From: Streptomyces tardus
GTDB taxonomy: Bacteria; Actinomycetota; Actinomycetes; Streptomycetales; Streptomycetaceae
Length of the DNA stretch: 64,000 bases
Direction of reading: 5' to 3'
Assembly: GCF_018101125.2 (NCBI RefSeq)
Contig: NZ_JAELVF020000001.1
Coordinates: 4,486,962 to 4,550,961, forward strand
Shown here: in pieces, positions 41,605 to 50,335 of the stretch
Layout: every line of letters begins with the position of its first letter
Position numbering within the stretch: position 1 is the stretch's first letter
Translations under genes and position numbers: made by a program
The notes under the pieces: generated by a model
What the model saw: the letters and a program-made list of their open reading frames with translations, nothing else
Database searches by the model: none
Told to the model about the DNA's origin: nothing

Positions 41605-43002
41605 TCACACGCCGGGGCTGACCGAGCTCATGTTGAAGTCCGGTACGCGCAGCGCGGGCATCGCGGTGAGCGGGAAGTAGTCGCCCCACTCGCGCGAAAG
41701 CGTGCGCTCGGTGGCACCTGCCTCGCTCGCACGGCCCAGCACCGCGACGGGCGACTCGTTGAAACGGAAGTTGTTCACCGCGCCGACGATCTCGCCGCCC
41801 TCGACCAGGTACACGCCGTCCCGGGTCAGCCCGGTCAACAGCAGTGAGGCCGGGTCGACTTCGCGGATGTACCACAGTGAGGTGACCAGCAGCCCGCGCT
41901 CGGTGGCGGCGACCATCTCCTCCAGCGAACGACCGCCGCCGCCGTCCAGTACCAGGTTGTCCGCGGCGGGGGCGAGCGGCAGGCCGGTCAGCTCGGCGGA
42001 GTGGCGGGTGGTGACCAGCCGCTCCAGCGTGCCCTGCTCCAGCCAGTCGGTACGGGTGAGCGGGAGGCCGTTGTCGAAGACGGAGGTGTCCTCGCCCGAG
42101 GAGTGCGCCACCAGGAAGGGTGCGCTCTCCAGGCCGTCGGCGCGCGGATCGCTGTAGAGGTTCAGCGGGAGGCCGGCGAGCCGCTCGCCGACCCGGGTGC
42201 CGCCGCCGGGCGCGGAGAAGACCGTACGGCCCTCGGCGGCGTCCCTGGCCGCGGAGCACCACAGCTGGTAGATCAGCAGATCGGCCACCGAGCTCGGCGG
42301 CAGCAGCGTCTCGTACCGCCCCGCGGGGAGGTCCACTCTGCGCCGCGCCCACTCCAGGCGCTGGGCCAGCGCGGACTCCTCGGCGGCCAGGTCGACGTCG
42401 GTGAAGTCCCGGGTCGCGCTGCCGGCCCAGGCCGAGCGCGTACGGTCGCCGGACTTGGCGTTGAGCTCCAGGGTGCCGGTGGGCTGGTCGTGGCGCAGCC
42501 GCAGCCCGGTGGAGCTGCCGAGGTAGGTGCTGACCATCTCGTGCAGGGCGAAGCCGTACAGCTCGCGGTCGGCCGCGCGCGAGCGGGCGAAGGACTCGCC
42601 CAGCGCGGGGGCGAAGGCGGCGAAGACCTCGGGTGAGGTCTCGGCGGGCGGGGCGGCGAAGTCCTCGTCGGCGGCTCCGCCGGTGACCAGCGAACGTCCG
42701 TCCTCGGCGGGGCCGGCGTTGTGCGCGGCCTGCTCCGCGGCCCGTACGAGCGTCTCCAACTCCCCGTCGGTGACGGCGGACCGGGAGACGACCGCGGAAG
42801 CGGTGCCCTCCTGCCCGTCGACCGTGGCGATGACGGTGAGGTTGCGGGAGCGGGTGGTGCCGTTGGTGGTGAGCGAGTTGGCGGCCCAGCGCAGGTTGGC
42901 GGTGGAGCGCTCCTCGGCGATGACGATGCAGCCGTCGGTCCTGGACAGCGCGAGCGCGCGTTCGACGACCTCGTGCGGTGCGGGGGTGGATGCGGTGGTC
43001 AT
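41605..43002 (-). CDS. pmbA: TldE/PmbA-type subunit of TldD-TldE protease
   Basis: 465 residues from ATG 43002. Matches the non-catalytic TldE/PmbA half (no HExxH), with the conserved C-terminal core AVNNFRFNESPVAVLGRA. TldE pairs with TldD to form a metalloprotease that degrades unfolded peptides and, in some bacteria, RiPP leader peptides. Overlaps tldD by four bases. Confidence 0.87.
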   Translation of the reverse strand: MTTASTPAPHEVVERALALSRTDGCIVIAEERSTANLRWAANSLTTNGTTRSRNLTVIATVDGQEGTASAVVSRSAVTDGELETLVRAAEQAAHNAGPAEDGRSLVTGGAADEDFAAPPAETSPEVFAAFAPALGESFARSRAADRELYGFALHEMVSTYLGSSTGLRLRHDQPTGTLELNAKSGDRTRSAWAGSATRDFTDVDLAAEESALAQRLEWARRRVDLPAGRYETLLPPSSVADLLIYQLWCSAARDAAEGRTVFSAPGGGTRVGERLAGLPLNLYSDPRADGLESAPFLVAHSSGEDTSVFDNGLPLTRTDWLEQGTLERLVTTRHSAELTGLPLAPAADNLVLDGGGGRSLEEMVAATERGLLVTSLWYIREVDPASLLLTGLTRDGVYLVEGGEIVGAVNNFRFNESPVAVLGRASEAGATERTLSREWGDYFPLTAMPALRVPDFNMSSVSPGV

Positions 43003-44519
43003 CGGCCGGCCTCCTGGCTGGTGTTGAGGATGTTGACGCCGCGGAAGAGCGCGCTCGGGCACCCGTGCGAGACGGCGGCGACCTGGCCCGGCTGGGCCTT
43101 GCCGCAGCGGAAGGTGCCGCCGAGTACGTACGTCTCCTCGCCGCCCACCGCCTCCATGGACCCCCAGAAGTCGGTGGTGGTCGCCTGGTACGCCGCGTCC
43201 TTGAGCTGGCCGGCGAGCCTGCCGTTCTCGATCCGGTAGAAGCGCTGCCCGGTGAACTGGAAGTTGTACCGCTGCATGTCGATGGACCAGGAGCGGTCGC
43301 CGACGACGTAGATGCCGCGGTCCACCCCGGAGATGAGCTCCTCGGTGCTCGGGCCCTGCGGCGCCGGCCGGAGGGAGACGTTCGCCATCCGCTGGACCGG
43401 CACATGGCCGGCCGAATCGGCGAACGCGCAGCCGTTGGAACGCCCCAGACCGGTCAGCCGGGCCATCGAGCGGTCCAGCTGGTAGCCGGTGAGGACCCCG
43501 TCGCGCACCAGGTCCCAGGACTGCGCGGCGACGCCCTCGTCGTCGTAGCCGATGGTCGCCAGACCGTGCTCGGCGGTCCGGTCCCCGGTCACGTTCATCA
43601 GCGGGGAGCCGTACTTCAGTGTGCCCAACTTGTCGAAGGTGGCGAACGAGGTGCCCGCGTACGCCGCTTCGTAGCCCAGGGCGCGGTCCAGCTCGGTGGC
43701 GTGGCCGATGGACTCGTGGATCGTCAGCCAGAGGTTGGACGGGTCGATGACCAGGTCGTAGGCGCCCGCCTCGACGCTCGGCGCAGCCATCTTCTGCGCC
43801 AACAGCTCCGGAATCCCGGCGAGTTCGGCGTCCCAGTCCCAGCCGGTGCCCTCCAGGTACTCCCAGCCGCGGCCGGCCGGCGGCGCGAGGGTGCGCATCG
43901 AGTCGAAGGCGCCGGAGTCGGCGACCGAGACGGCGGTCAACTCCGGGTGTACGCGAACCCGTTGCTGGGTGGTCACGGTGCCTGCCGAATCGGCGTAGAA
44001 CTTGTTCTCCTGCACGGCGAGCAGCGTCGCGTCGACGTGGTCCACCCCGTCGGCCGCCAGCAGCTGCCGGCTCCACTCGCCCAGCCGGGCGGCGCGCTCC
44101 TCCTCGGGTACGTCGAAGGGGTTCTTCCCGTACGCCGAGACCCAGCTGCGTTCGCCGTGCGAGGGCTCGTCCGCCAGCTCCACGCGCTCCTGGGAGCCGG
44201 CTGTGCGCCGCACCCGTGCGGAGAGCTTCGCCATCGCCACCGCCTGGCCGGCGACCCGGGCTGCGGCGTCCATGGTGAAGTCGACGCCGGAGGCGAACCC
44301 CCAGGCACCGTCGTGCACGACGCGCACCGCGTAGCCGATGTCGGTGGAGTCCCCGGACCCCGCCACCCGGCCGTCGCGCAGCCGCAGCGTCGCGTCGCGC
44401 ACGCGCTGGCAGCGGAAATCGGCATGCTCGGCGCCCAGCGCCCTGGCACGGGCCAGCGCGGCGTCGGCGAGCGGGCGCAGCGGCAGCGCGGTGAACGTCT
44501 CGTCAATCGGTTGGGGCAC
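42999..44519 (-). CDS. tldD: TldD metallopeptidase
   Basis: 506 residues from GTG 44519, after GGGAGG. The zinc motif HESIGH (about 268-273) and the downstream GGTFRCGKAQPG region with Cys ligand are intact. Catalytic partner of the adjacent pmbA product. No RiPP precursor gene was recognised nearby. Confidence 0.9.
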   Translation of the reverse strand: MPQPIDETFTALPLRPLADAALARARALGAEHADFRCQRVRDATLRLRDGRVAGSGDSTDIGYAVRVVHDGAWGFASGVDFTMDAAARVAGQAVAMAKLSARVRRTAGSQERVELADEPSHGERSWVSAYGKNPFDVPEEERAARLGEWSRQLLAADGVDHVDATLLAVQENKFYADSAGTVTTQQRVRVHPELTAVSVADSGAFDSMRTLAPPAGRGWEYLEGTGWDWDAELAGIPELLAQKMAAPSVEAGAYDLVIDPSNLWLTIHESIGHATELDRALGYEAAYAGTSFATFDKLGTLKYGSPLMNVTGDRTAEHGLATIGYDDEGVAAQSWDLVRDGVLTGYQLDRSMARLTGLGRSNGCAFADSAGHVPVQRMANVSLRPAPQGPSTEELISGVDRGIYVVGDRSWSIDMQRYNFQFTGQRFYRIENGRLAGQLKDAAYQATTTDFWGSMEAVGGEETYVLGGTFRCGKAQPGQVAAVSHGCPSALFRGVNILNTSQEAGR

Positions 44520-44946
44520 AACTACCTCCCGGGGTCGGCCACCGATCATGCCTTGTCGGACCGTGACGGCGCTGCGGATATCGCATCGGGCGGAGCCGCG
44601 GGTGGGCCGGGCGCACCGTGCGTGGCGCTCCGCGGCGGCCGGCGGAACGGCTCCCGAACGGGCTGCGAACGGGTGAGGAACGGGGTTGGGGACGGAGCGG
44701 GGCACGCAGGGCCGACCGTGAACGGGTCGGGAAGGGCGGGACCTTGTCAGGTCGGCGGGGTGTCTGTCGGGACCCGACAGGAGTCGGTGGATGCCGCTGT
44801 GGAGGACTGAGAGCGGCTGTCGGCATTCGGCCCGGTAGTTTGCGGAGTGCAGGTGTACGCGGTCCGGGGTTCGTCTCCGACGGCGGCGCCCGTTCTGTGC
44901 GACCACGACAGAACGTACGACTGAACTACGACAGAGAAGGTGTCTC
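44520..44946. other. Divergent promoter region tldD / fabG
   Basis: 427 bases without a supported gene. Inverted repeats: CTGTCGG-GAC-CCGACAG (44764-44780) and CGTTCTGT ... ACAGAACG (44891-44898 with 44908-44915), the latter 32 bases before fabG. TAGTTT at 44836 could be a -10 for fabG. Open frames here show no similarity. Confidence 0.55.
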
Positions 44947-45651
44947 TTGAGCCGCTCCGTACTAGTCACGGGAGGCAACCGCGGCATCGGTCTGGCCATC
45001 GCGCGGGCCTTCGCCGACGCGGGGGACCGGGTGGCCATCACCTATCGGTCCGGGGAACCGCCCGAGGGCTTCCTGGCCGTCCGCTGCGACATCACCGACC
45101 AGGAGCAGGTGGAGCAGGCGTTCAAGACGATCGAGGAGGAGCAGGGCGCGGTCCAGGTCCTGATCGCCAACGCGGGCGTCACGCGGGACCAGTTGCTGCT
45201 GCGGATGTCCGAGGAGGACTTCACCTCGGTCCTGGAGACCAACCTCACCGGCACCTTCCGGGTGGTCAAGCGCGCGACGCGCCCCATGCTGCGGGCCCGC
45301 AGCGGACGCGTCGTGCTCATCTCCTCCGTCGTCGGCCTGCTGGGCTCCGCGGGCCAGGCCAACTACGCGGCCTCCAAGGCGGGCCTGGTCGGGTTCGCAC
45401 GTTCGATCGCCCGTGAGCTCGGCTCGCGCAACATCACCTGCAACGTCCTCGCGCCCGGTTTCGTCGACACCGACATGACCCGTGCGCTGAGCGACGAGCA
45501 GCGCGAGAAGATCGTCGGCCAGGTGCCGCTCGGCCGCTACGCGCAGCCAGACGAAATCGCCGCCACCGCGCGGTTCCTGGCATCGGAGGATGCCGCATAC
45601 GTCACCGGAGCCGTCATCCCTGTCGACGGCGGATTGGGCATGGGGCACTGA
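44947..45651 (+). CDS. fabG: 3-oxoacyl-ACP reductase
   Basis: 234 residues from a TTG start at 44947, preceded by AGAAGG. Glycine motif TGGNRGIGLAIA, NANAGV, SSVVGLLGSAGQANYAASK (Ser, Tyr, Lys catalytic set) and the terminal PVDGGLGMGH. NADPH-dependent step of type II fatty acid synthesis; the MabA-type partner of the next gene. Confidence 0.94.
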   Translation: MSRSVLVTGGNRGIGLAIARAFADAGDRVAITYRSGEPPEGFLAVRCDITDQEQVEQAFKTIEEEQGAVQVLIANAGVTRDQLLLRMSEEDFTSVLETNLTGTFRVVKRATRPMLRARSGRVVLISSVVGLLGSAGQANYAASKAGLVGFARSIARELGSRNITCNVLAPGFVDTDMTRALSDEQREKIVGQVPLGRYAQPDEIAATARFLASEDAAYVTGAVIPVDGGLGMGH

Positions 45652-45653
45652 TC

Positions 45654-46433
45654 ATGAGCGGACTTCTCGCAGGCAAGCGCATTCTGGTCACCGGAGTGCT
45701 GACCGACTCCTCGATCGCCTTCCACGCGGCGCGACTCGCCCAGGAGGAGGGCGCCGAGGTCGTGTTGACCGGCTTCGGGCGGCTCAGCCTGGTGCAGCGC
45801 ATCGCCAAGCGCCTTCCCAAGGAGGCGCCCGTTCTGGAGCTCGACGTCCAGAACAAGAAGCACCTCGACACCCTCTGCGACCGGGTCGCCGAGCAGCTCG
45901 GCGAGGGCGTGGGCCTGGACGGCGTCGTGCACTCGATCGCCTTCGCCCCGCAGGACGCCCTCGGCGGCAACTTCCTCAACACCGAGTGGGACTCGGTGGC
46001 CACCGCGGTGGAGGTCTCGGCCTACTCGCTCAAGTCCGTGACCGCGGCGGTGCTTCCGCTGCTGGAGAAGCGCGGCGGATCGGTCGTCGGCATGGACTTC
46101 GACGCCCAGTTCGCCTGGCCGAAGTACGACTGGATGGGCGTGGCCAAGGCCGCGCTGGAGTCGACCTCCCGCTACCTGGCGCGCGACCTCGGTCACAAGG
46201 ACATCCGCTGCAATCTGATCTCCGCCGGGCCGATCAAGTCCATGGCGGCGAAGTCCATTCCGGGCTTCGAGGACCTCGCGGACGTGTGGAACCACCGCGC
46301 GCCCATCGGCTGGGACCTCGCCGACCCGGAGCCGGCCGCACGCGGCGTGGTCGCGCTGCTGTCGGACTGGTTCCCCAAGACCACGGGCGAGATCGTCCAC
46401 GTCGACGGCGGCGTGCACATGATGGGCGCCTGA
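45654..46433 (+). CDS. fabI: Enoyl-ACP reductase, InhA type
   Basis: 259 residues, two bases after fabG. Completes each elongation cycle with NADH. Numbering matches mycobacterial InhA: Ser20-Ile21, Ser94 in HSIAFAP, Tyr158, Met161 and Lys165. fabG-fabI is thus arranged like mabA-inhA. Confidence 0.95.
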   Translation: MSGLLAGKRILVTGVLTDSSIAFHAARLAQEEGAEVVLTGFGRLSLVQRIAKRLPKEAPVLELDVQNKKHLDTLCDRVAEQLGEGVGLDGVVHSIAFAPQDALGGNFLNTEWDSVATAVEVSAYSLKSVTAAVLPLLEKRGGSVVGMDFDAQFAWPKYDWMGVAKAALESTSRYLARDLGHKDIRCNLISAGPIKSMAAKSIPGFEDLADVWNHRAPIGWDLADPEPAARGVVALLSDWFPKTTGEIVHVDGGVHMMGA

Positions 46434-46454
46434 GCCGGCCCTCCCGCCGGACAG

Positions 46455-46609
46455 CCTTGGGCCCGCGGGCCCAAGGCGCCTGAGCAACGAGCCCTGAGCC
46501 CCGGGTCCGCGGTCCTGCCGTGAACCCGAGCGGGGCCCGTGCTCCGCCGAGTGGCGCGACCGCCGCAGACCGACGCCCGTACCGTGCTCCGCCGCGCGGT
46601 ACGGGCGTC
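46455..46609. terminator. Two palindromic stems closing fabG-fabI and the GntR gene
   Basis: A perfect palindrome CCTTGGGCCC-GC-GGGCCCAAGG type at 46455-46476 (10-bp arms, two-base centre), and a perfect 13-bp stem GACGCCCGTACCG (46572-46584 with 46597-46609). Located in the convergent gap. Confidence 0.7.
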
Positions 46610-46708
46610 GTCGCGTCCCCGGCCGGGCCGCGGGGGCCGCGGGGGCCGCCTCCGGCCGCCCCACGCTCCACGGCCACCTGCCACCGGCCACGCCGAACGC
46701 GCCCCCGG

Positions 46709-47392
46709 CTACCGGCCGGTGCGGCGTACGCCACGGCAGCCGGTGGCGTACGAGCCCGCCTCCCGCGCCGCTCCCTCCGCGTCCTGTCGGCGGATCGCCT
46801 CGACCATCGCCGCGTGCTCGATGTAGCGCTCCTCCCGCAGCTCCTCGCCGACGTCGAACCGCAGGAAGTCCCGCAGCACGTCGCCCAGGTCGGCGTGCAG
46901 GGCGGTGAGGACCTCGTTGTGGGAGGCCTGGACGATGGCCAGGTGCAGGGTGGCGTCGGCCTCCACGAAACGTCCCACCTCGCCCGACTCCCAGGCGAGT
47001 TCACGGCGTTCGAGCAGCAGGTCGAGCTGGAGCAGATCGGCGTCGGTGCGCCGGTGCGCCGCCAGCCGCGCCCCCTCGGCCTCCAGCGCCGAGCGCAGCT
47101 CCGCGATGTGCTGCGGATCGGCCTCGGCGAAGCGGCGCTGCATCACCCCGGCCAGCTCGCTGGTGGCGACGACGAAGGTGCCCGCGCCCTGGCGGATGTC
47201 CAGCAGCCCGTTGTGGGCCAGCGCCCGGATCGCCTCGCGCACCGTGTTGCGTGCCACACCCAGCTGTTCCACGAGCTCCGGCTCGGTGGGGATGCGGCTG
47301 CCCACCGGCCAGGCACCCGAGACGATCTGCTGGCGTACCGCGTCGATGACCTGGTCGGAGAGCGCGGAGCGGCGTGGGGTGTTCAGCGACAT
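46709..47392 (-). CDS. FadR/GntR family transcriptional regulator
   Basis: 227 residues from ATG 47392 after GAGGA. N-terminal winged helix with IPTEPELVEQLGVARNTVREAIRAL and a C-terminal all-helical FCD domain (DATLHLAIVQASHNEVL, with metal-type Asp/His). Divergent from the MFS gene; the shared intergenic palindrome is its likely operator. Ligand unknown, perhaps the exporter substrate. Confidence 0.9.
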   Translation of the reverse strand: MSLNTPRRSALSDQVIDAVRQQIVSGAWPVGSRIPTEPELVEQLGVARNTVREAIRALAHNGLLDIRQGAGTFVVATSELAGVMQRRFAEADPQHIAELRSALEAEGARLAAHRRTDADLLQLDLLLERRELAWESGEVGRFVEADATLHLAIVQASHNEVLTALHADLGDVLRDFLRFDVGEELREERYIEHAAMVEAIRRQDAEGAAREAGSYATGCRGVRRTGR

Positions 47393-47430
47393 CGGGTTCC
47401 TCGGTCGGGCGTCGGCGATGGGTGGGGCCG

Positions 47431-47468
47431 TTGGCCGTTATTCATCCCATCATTCTATGATGGGCCGC
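47431..47468 (+). promoter_or_regulatory. Operator overlapping leaderless MFS promoter
   Basis: Perfect inverted repeat CCCATCA-TTCTA-TGATGGG at 47446-47464. It overlaps TATGAT (47456-47461), a near-consensus -10 with a possible TTGGCC -35 at 47431. Seven bases after the -10 comes ATG 47469. A bound GntR protein would block the exporter directly. Confidence 0.7.
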
Positions 47469-48908
47469 ATGGGTGAGGACGAACGGATCGCGCTACAGCA
47501 CATGGCCGACGGCGGCTCGACCACTTTCGGCACCGGTACGGCCCCGTCCGCCCCTCCCACCGCGGCCGTCGACACCACCGGCCACCTCGACACCACCTCG
47601 ACGGAAATGACCGCCACGCCCGACGCCCCCCACGGGGCGCCCGGCGACCGGCGGCCCGCGGCGCCCGTGCGCGCGGTGCTCGCCTCCCGTCGGACGCGAG
47701 TGCTGGTCGCCGTCGGAATGGTCCTGGTCGCGCTCAACCTGCGTCCGGCAGTCTCCGGGCTGGGCCCGCTGCTGGAGGAGGTGCGCACCGGCCTCGGGCT
47801 CAGCGGCGCGGTCCTCGGGGTGCTCACCTCGGTGCCGGCGCTGTGCTTCGCCGTCTTCGGCAGCCTCGCGCCGAGGCTGGCCCGCCGTTTCGGGCCGCTT
47901 CTCGTCGTGGTGGCCGCCATGGCCGCGCTCGCCGCCGGGCTGGCCCTGCGGGCGTTCGCCGGCGGCACCGCGGTCTTCCTGCTCACGACCGCCCTGGCGC
48001 TCGCCGGTATCGCGGTCGGCAACGTGCTGATGCCCGTCGTGGTCAAGCGCTGGTTCCCCGATCGGGTCGGCACCATGACCGGCCTGTACTCCACCGCGCT
48101 GGCCCTCGGTACCTCGGGCGCCGCCGCGCTGACGGTGCCGCTCACCCAGGCAGCGGGCGGCAGTTGGCGCTTCGGGCTCGGCGTGTGGGCGCTGCTCGCG
48201 CTGGTGGCGATGCTGCCGTTCGGCGCGGTACTGCTGCGCCGACGGCGTACGGAGGCCGCCGCGGCCGGCGGCGCACCCGCCGACCCGTCGGGCGCACCCG
48301 CCGACCCGTCGGGCGCACCCGCGCCGGCGTTCCGGATGAGCCGTTCCGCCACCGCCTGGGCGCTCGGCGTCTTCTTCGGCCTCCAGGCCACCGGTGCCTA
48401 CGTGGTGATCGGTTGGCTGGCGCAGATCTACCGCGACTCGGGACTGTCCGCCGGCACCGCGGGTGCGCTGATGGCCGTCGCGATGGGCGTCAGCATCCCG
48501 CTCTCCTTCGTGCTGCCCCGGGTGGCCGCGGCGCTCAGCCACCAAGGCCCGCTCGCCGCCGTACTGGCCCTGTCCGGTCTGGGCGGATACACCGGTCTGA
48601 TTCTCGCGCCGACGTCGGTGCCCGTGCTGTGGGCGCTGCTGCTCGGCGTCTCCAACTGCGCCTTCCCGCTGGTGCTGACCATGATCGGCATGCGGTCCAG
48701 GACAGGCGTCGGGGTGGCGAAGCTGTCGGCCTTCGTGCAGAGCACGGGCTATCTGATCGCCATCCCCGGGCCGCTGCTGGTGGGCGTGCTGCACGACGCC
48801 TCCGGCAGCTGGAACCCGCCGTTGCTGATGATGTGCGGGCTGCTCGTGGTGCAGCTCGCCGTCGGGGTCCTCGCCGGTCGGCACCGCTTCGTGGAGGACG
48901 GGGGCTGA
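47469..48908 (+). CDS. MFS exporter, CynX/NimT family
   Basis: 479 residues from ATG 47469, taken as leaderless start (ATG 47457 and 47460 lie inside the operator). A polar Thr/Pro/Ala N-terminus of about 75 residues precedes 12 membrane helices; NLRPAVSGLGPLL is the family motif. The central loop has a 7-residue repeat (GAPADPS). Related proteins move cyanate or nitroimidazole-type compounds; substrate unknown. Probably cotranscribed with the next small gene. Confidence 0.87.
   Translation: MGEDERIALQHMADGGSTTFGTGTAPSAPPTAAVDTTGHLDTTSTEMTATPDAPHGAPGDRRPAAPVRAVLASRRTRVLVAVGMVLVALNLRPAVSGLGPLLEEVRTGLGLSGAVLGVLTSVPALCFAVFGSLAPRLARRFGPLLVVVAAMAALAAGLALRAFAGGTAVFLLTTALALAGIAVGNVLMPVVVKRWFPDRVGTMTGLYSTALALGTSGAAALTVPLTQAAGGSWRFGLGVWALLALVAMLPFGAVLLRRRRTEAAAAGGAPADPSGAPADPSGAPAPAFRMSRSATAWALGVFFGLQATGAYVVIGWLAQIYRDSGLSAGTAGALMAVAMGVSIPLSFVLPRVAAALSHQGPLAAVLALSGLGGYTGLILAPTSVPVLWALLLGVSNCAFPLVLTMIGMRSRTGVGVAKLSAFVQSTGYLIAIPGPLLVGVLHDASGSWNPPLLMMCGLLVVQLAVGVLAGRHRFVEDGG
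48270..48322 (+). repeat. 21-bp tandem repeat in the MFS central loop
   Basis: Two full 21-bp copies starting GGCGCACCCGCC (48270-48290, 48291-48311) and a partial third. Each codes for GAPADPS, so slippage keeps frame and only changes loop length. Confidence 0.85.
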
Positions 48909-48924
48909 GTGCGACACTGGCGTC

Positions 48925-49041
48925 ATGCCCGTACTCGAACCGAACCCCGGAGATGGCCAGAAGAAGCTGCTGCTGGTCTTCGGCGCCATGCTCGGCATCT
49001 CCGTGGTGATCGGTGTGATCGCCACCATCGCCTCGCCCTGA
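48925..49041 (+). CDS. SGM_5486 family transporter-associated small protein
   Basis: 38 residues from ATG 48925: MPVLEPNPGDGQKK, then one membrane helix. It lies 16 bases after the MFS gene, which is the usual position of this family. Probably an accessory to the exporter; no experiment known to me. Confidence 0.85.
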   Translation: MPVLEPNPGDGQKKLLLVFGAMLGISVVIGVIATIASP

Positions 49042-49331
49042 GCGGCCCCGGGCCCCGCCTGCCGCCTCGTCCGCGGACTGGCTCGGTACGGCCTCGGTCT
49101 CGCCTCCGTGCGGTCTCGCCGCGGGGGTCGCCCCGCGCCGGGCCCGTCGTACGTCGACCAGCCGTCGACCGGCGGCTTTCGGGGGCGTGGTGGTGCCTGC
49201 CCCAGTACCCCTAGGGGGAATGGCTCAGGGTGGGATGGGTGGTTGACCGGATGGGAAGGTGCCGCCTCGCGCCGTAGCGTCGAAGCAGCGTCACAACGAC
49301 GGTGACGACGAAGCCACGGAGGCGAGCGACG
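49042..49331. other. Intergenic region with CsoR-like palindrome
   Basis: 290 bases. TACCCCTAGGGGGA at 49206-49219 resembles the copper-sensor CsoR operator (TACCC-CTA-GGGTA type). It is 110 bases before the next gene, with no copper gene nearby. TTGACC at 49242 could be a -35. Confidence 0.35.
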
Positions 49332-49538
49332 ATGACTGGCCGTGCCCACCCGAACACCCCCCGCCCACGCGCCCCCCGCGCCTCCTCGCTGCCCTGGTGG
49401 GCCCTGGCCCTCCCGGTGCTGGCGTTCGTCGCGTTGTTGACGCTGCCCGCACTCGGCACACCCGCACCCTCGGAGGTCTCCTCGGGGCGTGTGCTCAGCG
49501 AGCTGGTGGCGCGGGTGCAGCAGACCTTCGGCGGCTGA
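49332..49538 (+). CDS. Small single-pass membrane protein, unknown
   Basis: 68 residues from ATG 49332 after GGAGGCGA. Basic Pro/Arg N-terminus, one helix (about 20-40), then an outside tail with an amphipathic LSELVARVQQTF. Positive-inside rule puts the N-terminus in the cytoplasm. Not recognised. Confidence 0.65.
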   Translation: MTGRAHPNTPRPRAPRASSLPWWALALPVLAFVALLTLPALGTPAPSEVSSGRVLSELVARVQQTFGG

Positions 49539-49647
49539 CCGGTCACGCGCGCGGGGCAGCCGCGGCCCCTCGCGTGGTTGCGCGTACGCGTCAAGTGAGT
49601 CCCCAACTCCCCGGGCTGCGCGGCGCATTTCGTGCGAAGCTTGAGGC

Positions 49648-50166
49648 ATGAGCGTCGATGTGTCCCGCAGAATCGTTCTACTCCGCCACGCCAAAGCCGA
49701 CTGGCCCGACGGCGCCGACCACGACCGTCCGCTCGCCGAGAGAGGCCGCAAGGACGCCCTGGTCGCCGGGGACTGGCTGGCCGCCCGGCGGATCAACTTC
49801 GACCTGACTCTCTGCTCCACGGCCGTACGGACCCGCGAGACCTGGAAGCTCGTGGTGTCCCGCCTGGAGCACCGGCCGAAGACCGTCTACGAGGACCGGC
49901 TGTACGAAGCCTCGCCCGGCGAGATCATCGCCGTGCTCAACGAGCTCCCCGAGGACTGCGCCGAGCTCCTGGTCGTCGGCCACAATCCCGGCATCCAGGG
50001 AGTGGCCGAGGTGCTCACCGGAGCGGCGGAGCCCGAGGCGGCTACGCACATGGAGCGGCTGGGTTTCCCGACCTCCGCGGTCGCCGTGCTCGCCTTCGAC
50101 GGCGACTGGAAGGCGCTCCAGCCCGGCTCGGCCCGGCTCACCGAGCACTGGGCGCCGCACGAGTAG
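49648..50166 (+). CDS. SixA-like histidine phosphatase
   Basis: 172 residues. Histidine phosphatase motif LLRHAKADWP at the N-terminus, Arg in STAVRTRET, and VVGHNPG with the second catalytic His. The short form belongs with SixA, which dephosphorylates phosphohistidine proteins. Substrate unknown. Confidence 0.85.
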   Translation: MSVDVSRRIVLLRHAKADWPDGADHDRPLAERGRKDALVAGDWLAARRINFDLTLCSTAVRTRETWKLVVSRLEHRPKTVYEDRLYEASPGEIIAVLNELPEDCAELLVVGHNPGIQGVAEVLTGAAEPEAATHMERLGFPTSAVAVLAFDGDWKALQPGSARLTEHWAPHE

Positions 50167-50335
50167 CGGCAGTACGAGCGGCGTCAACGCCGTTCCGGCA
50201 CAGATGAGTTGAGACGTACCCCAGGGGTGCGGTCGCGGTGCGTGCACCGTGGCCGCACCCTTCGAACGTCGGGGCGCCGACGGTCCGTACGGTCCGGGGT
50301 CGTACGTCTCGCGAAGTCGGGCCGGGCGCGGTGGC

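Noticed and set aside
38927..43405. Minus-strand open frame of 1492 codons
   Set aside because: Only its last 150 codons (DUF3099 protein) have domain support and a ribosome site; the rest is antisense to the YeaQ-like gene or in the wrong frame of tyrS, pmbA and tldD.
44618..44950. 110-codon plus-strand ORF before fabG
   Set aside because: Arg/Gly-rich shadow-like composition, no ribosome site, covers the likely fabG promoter.
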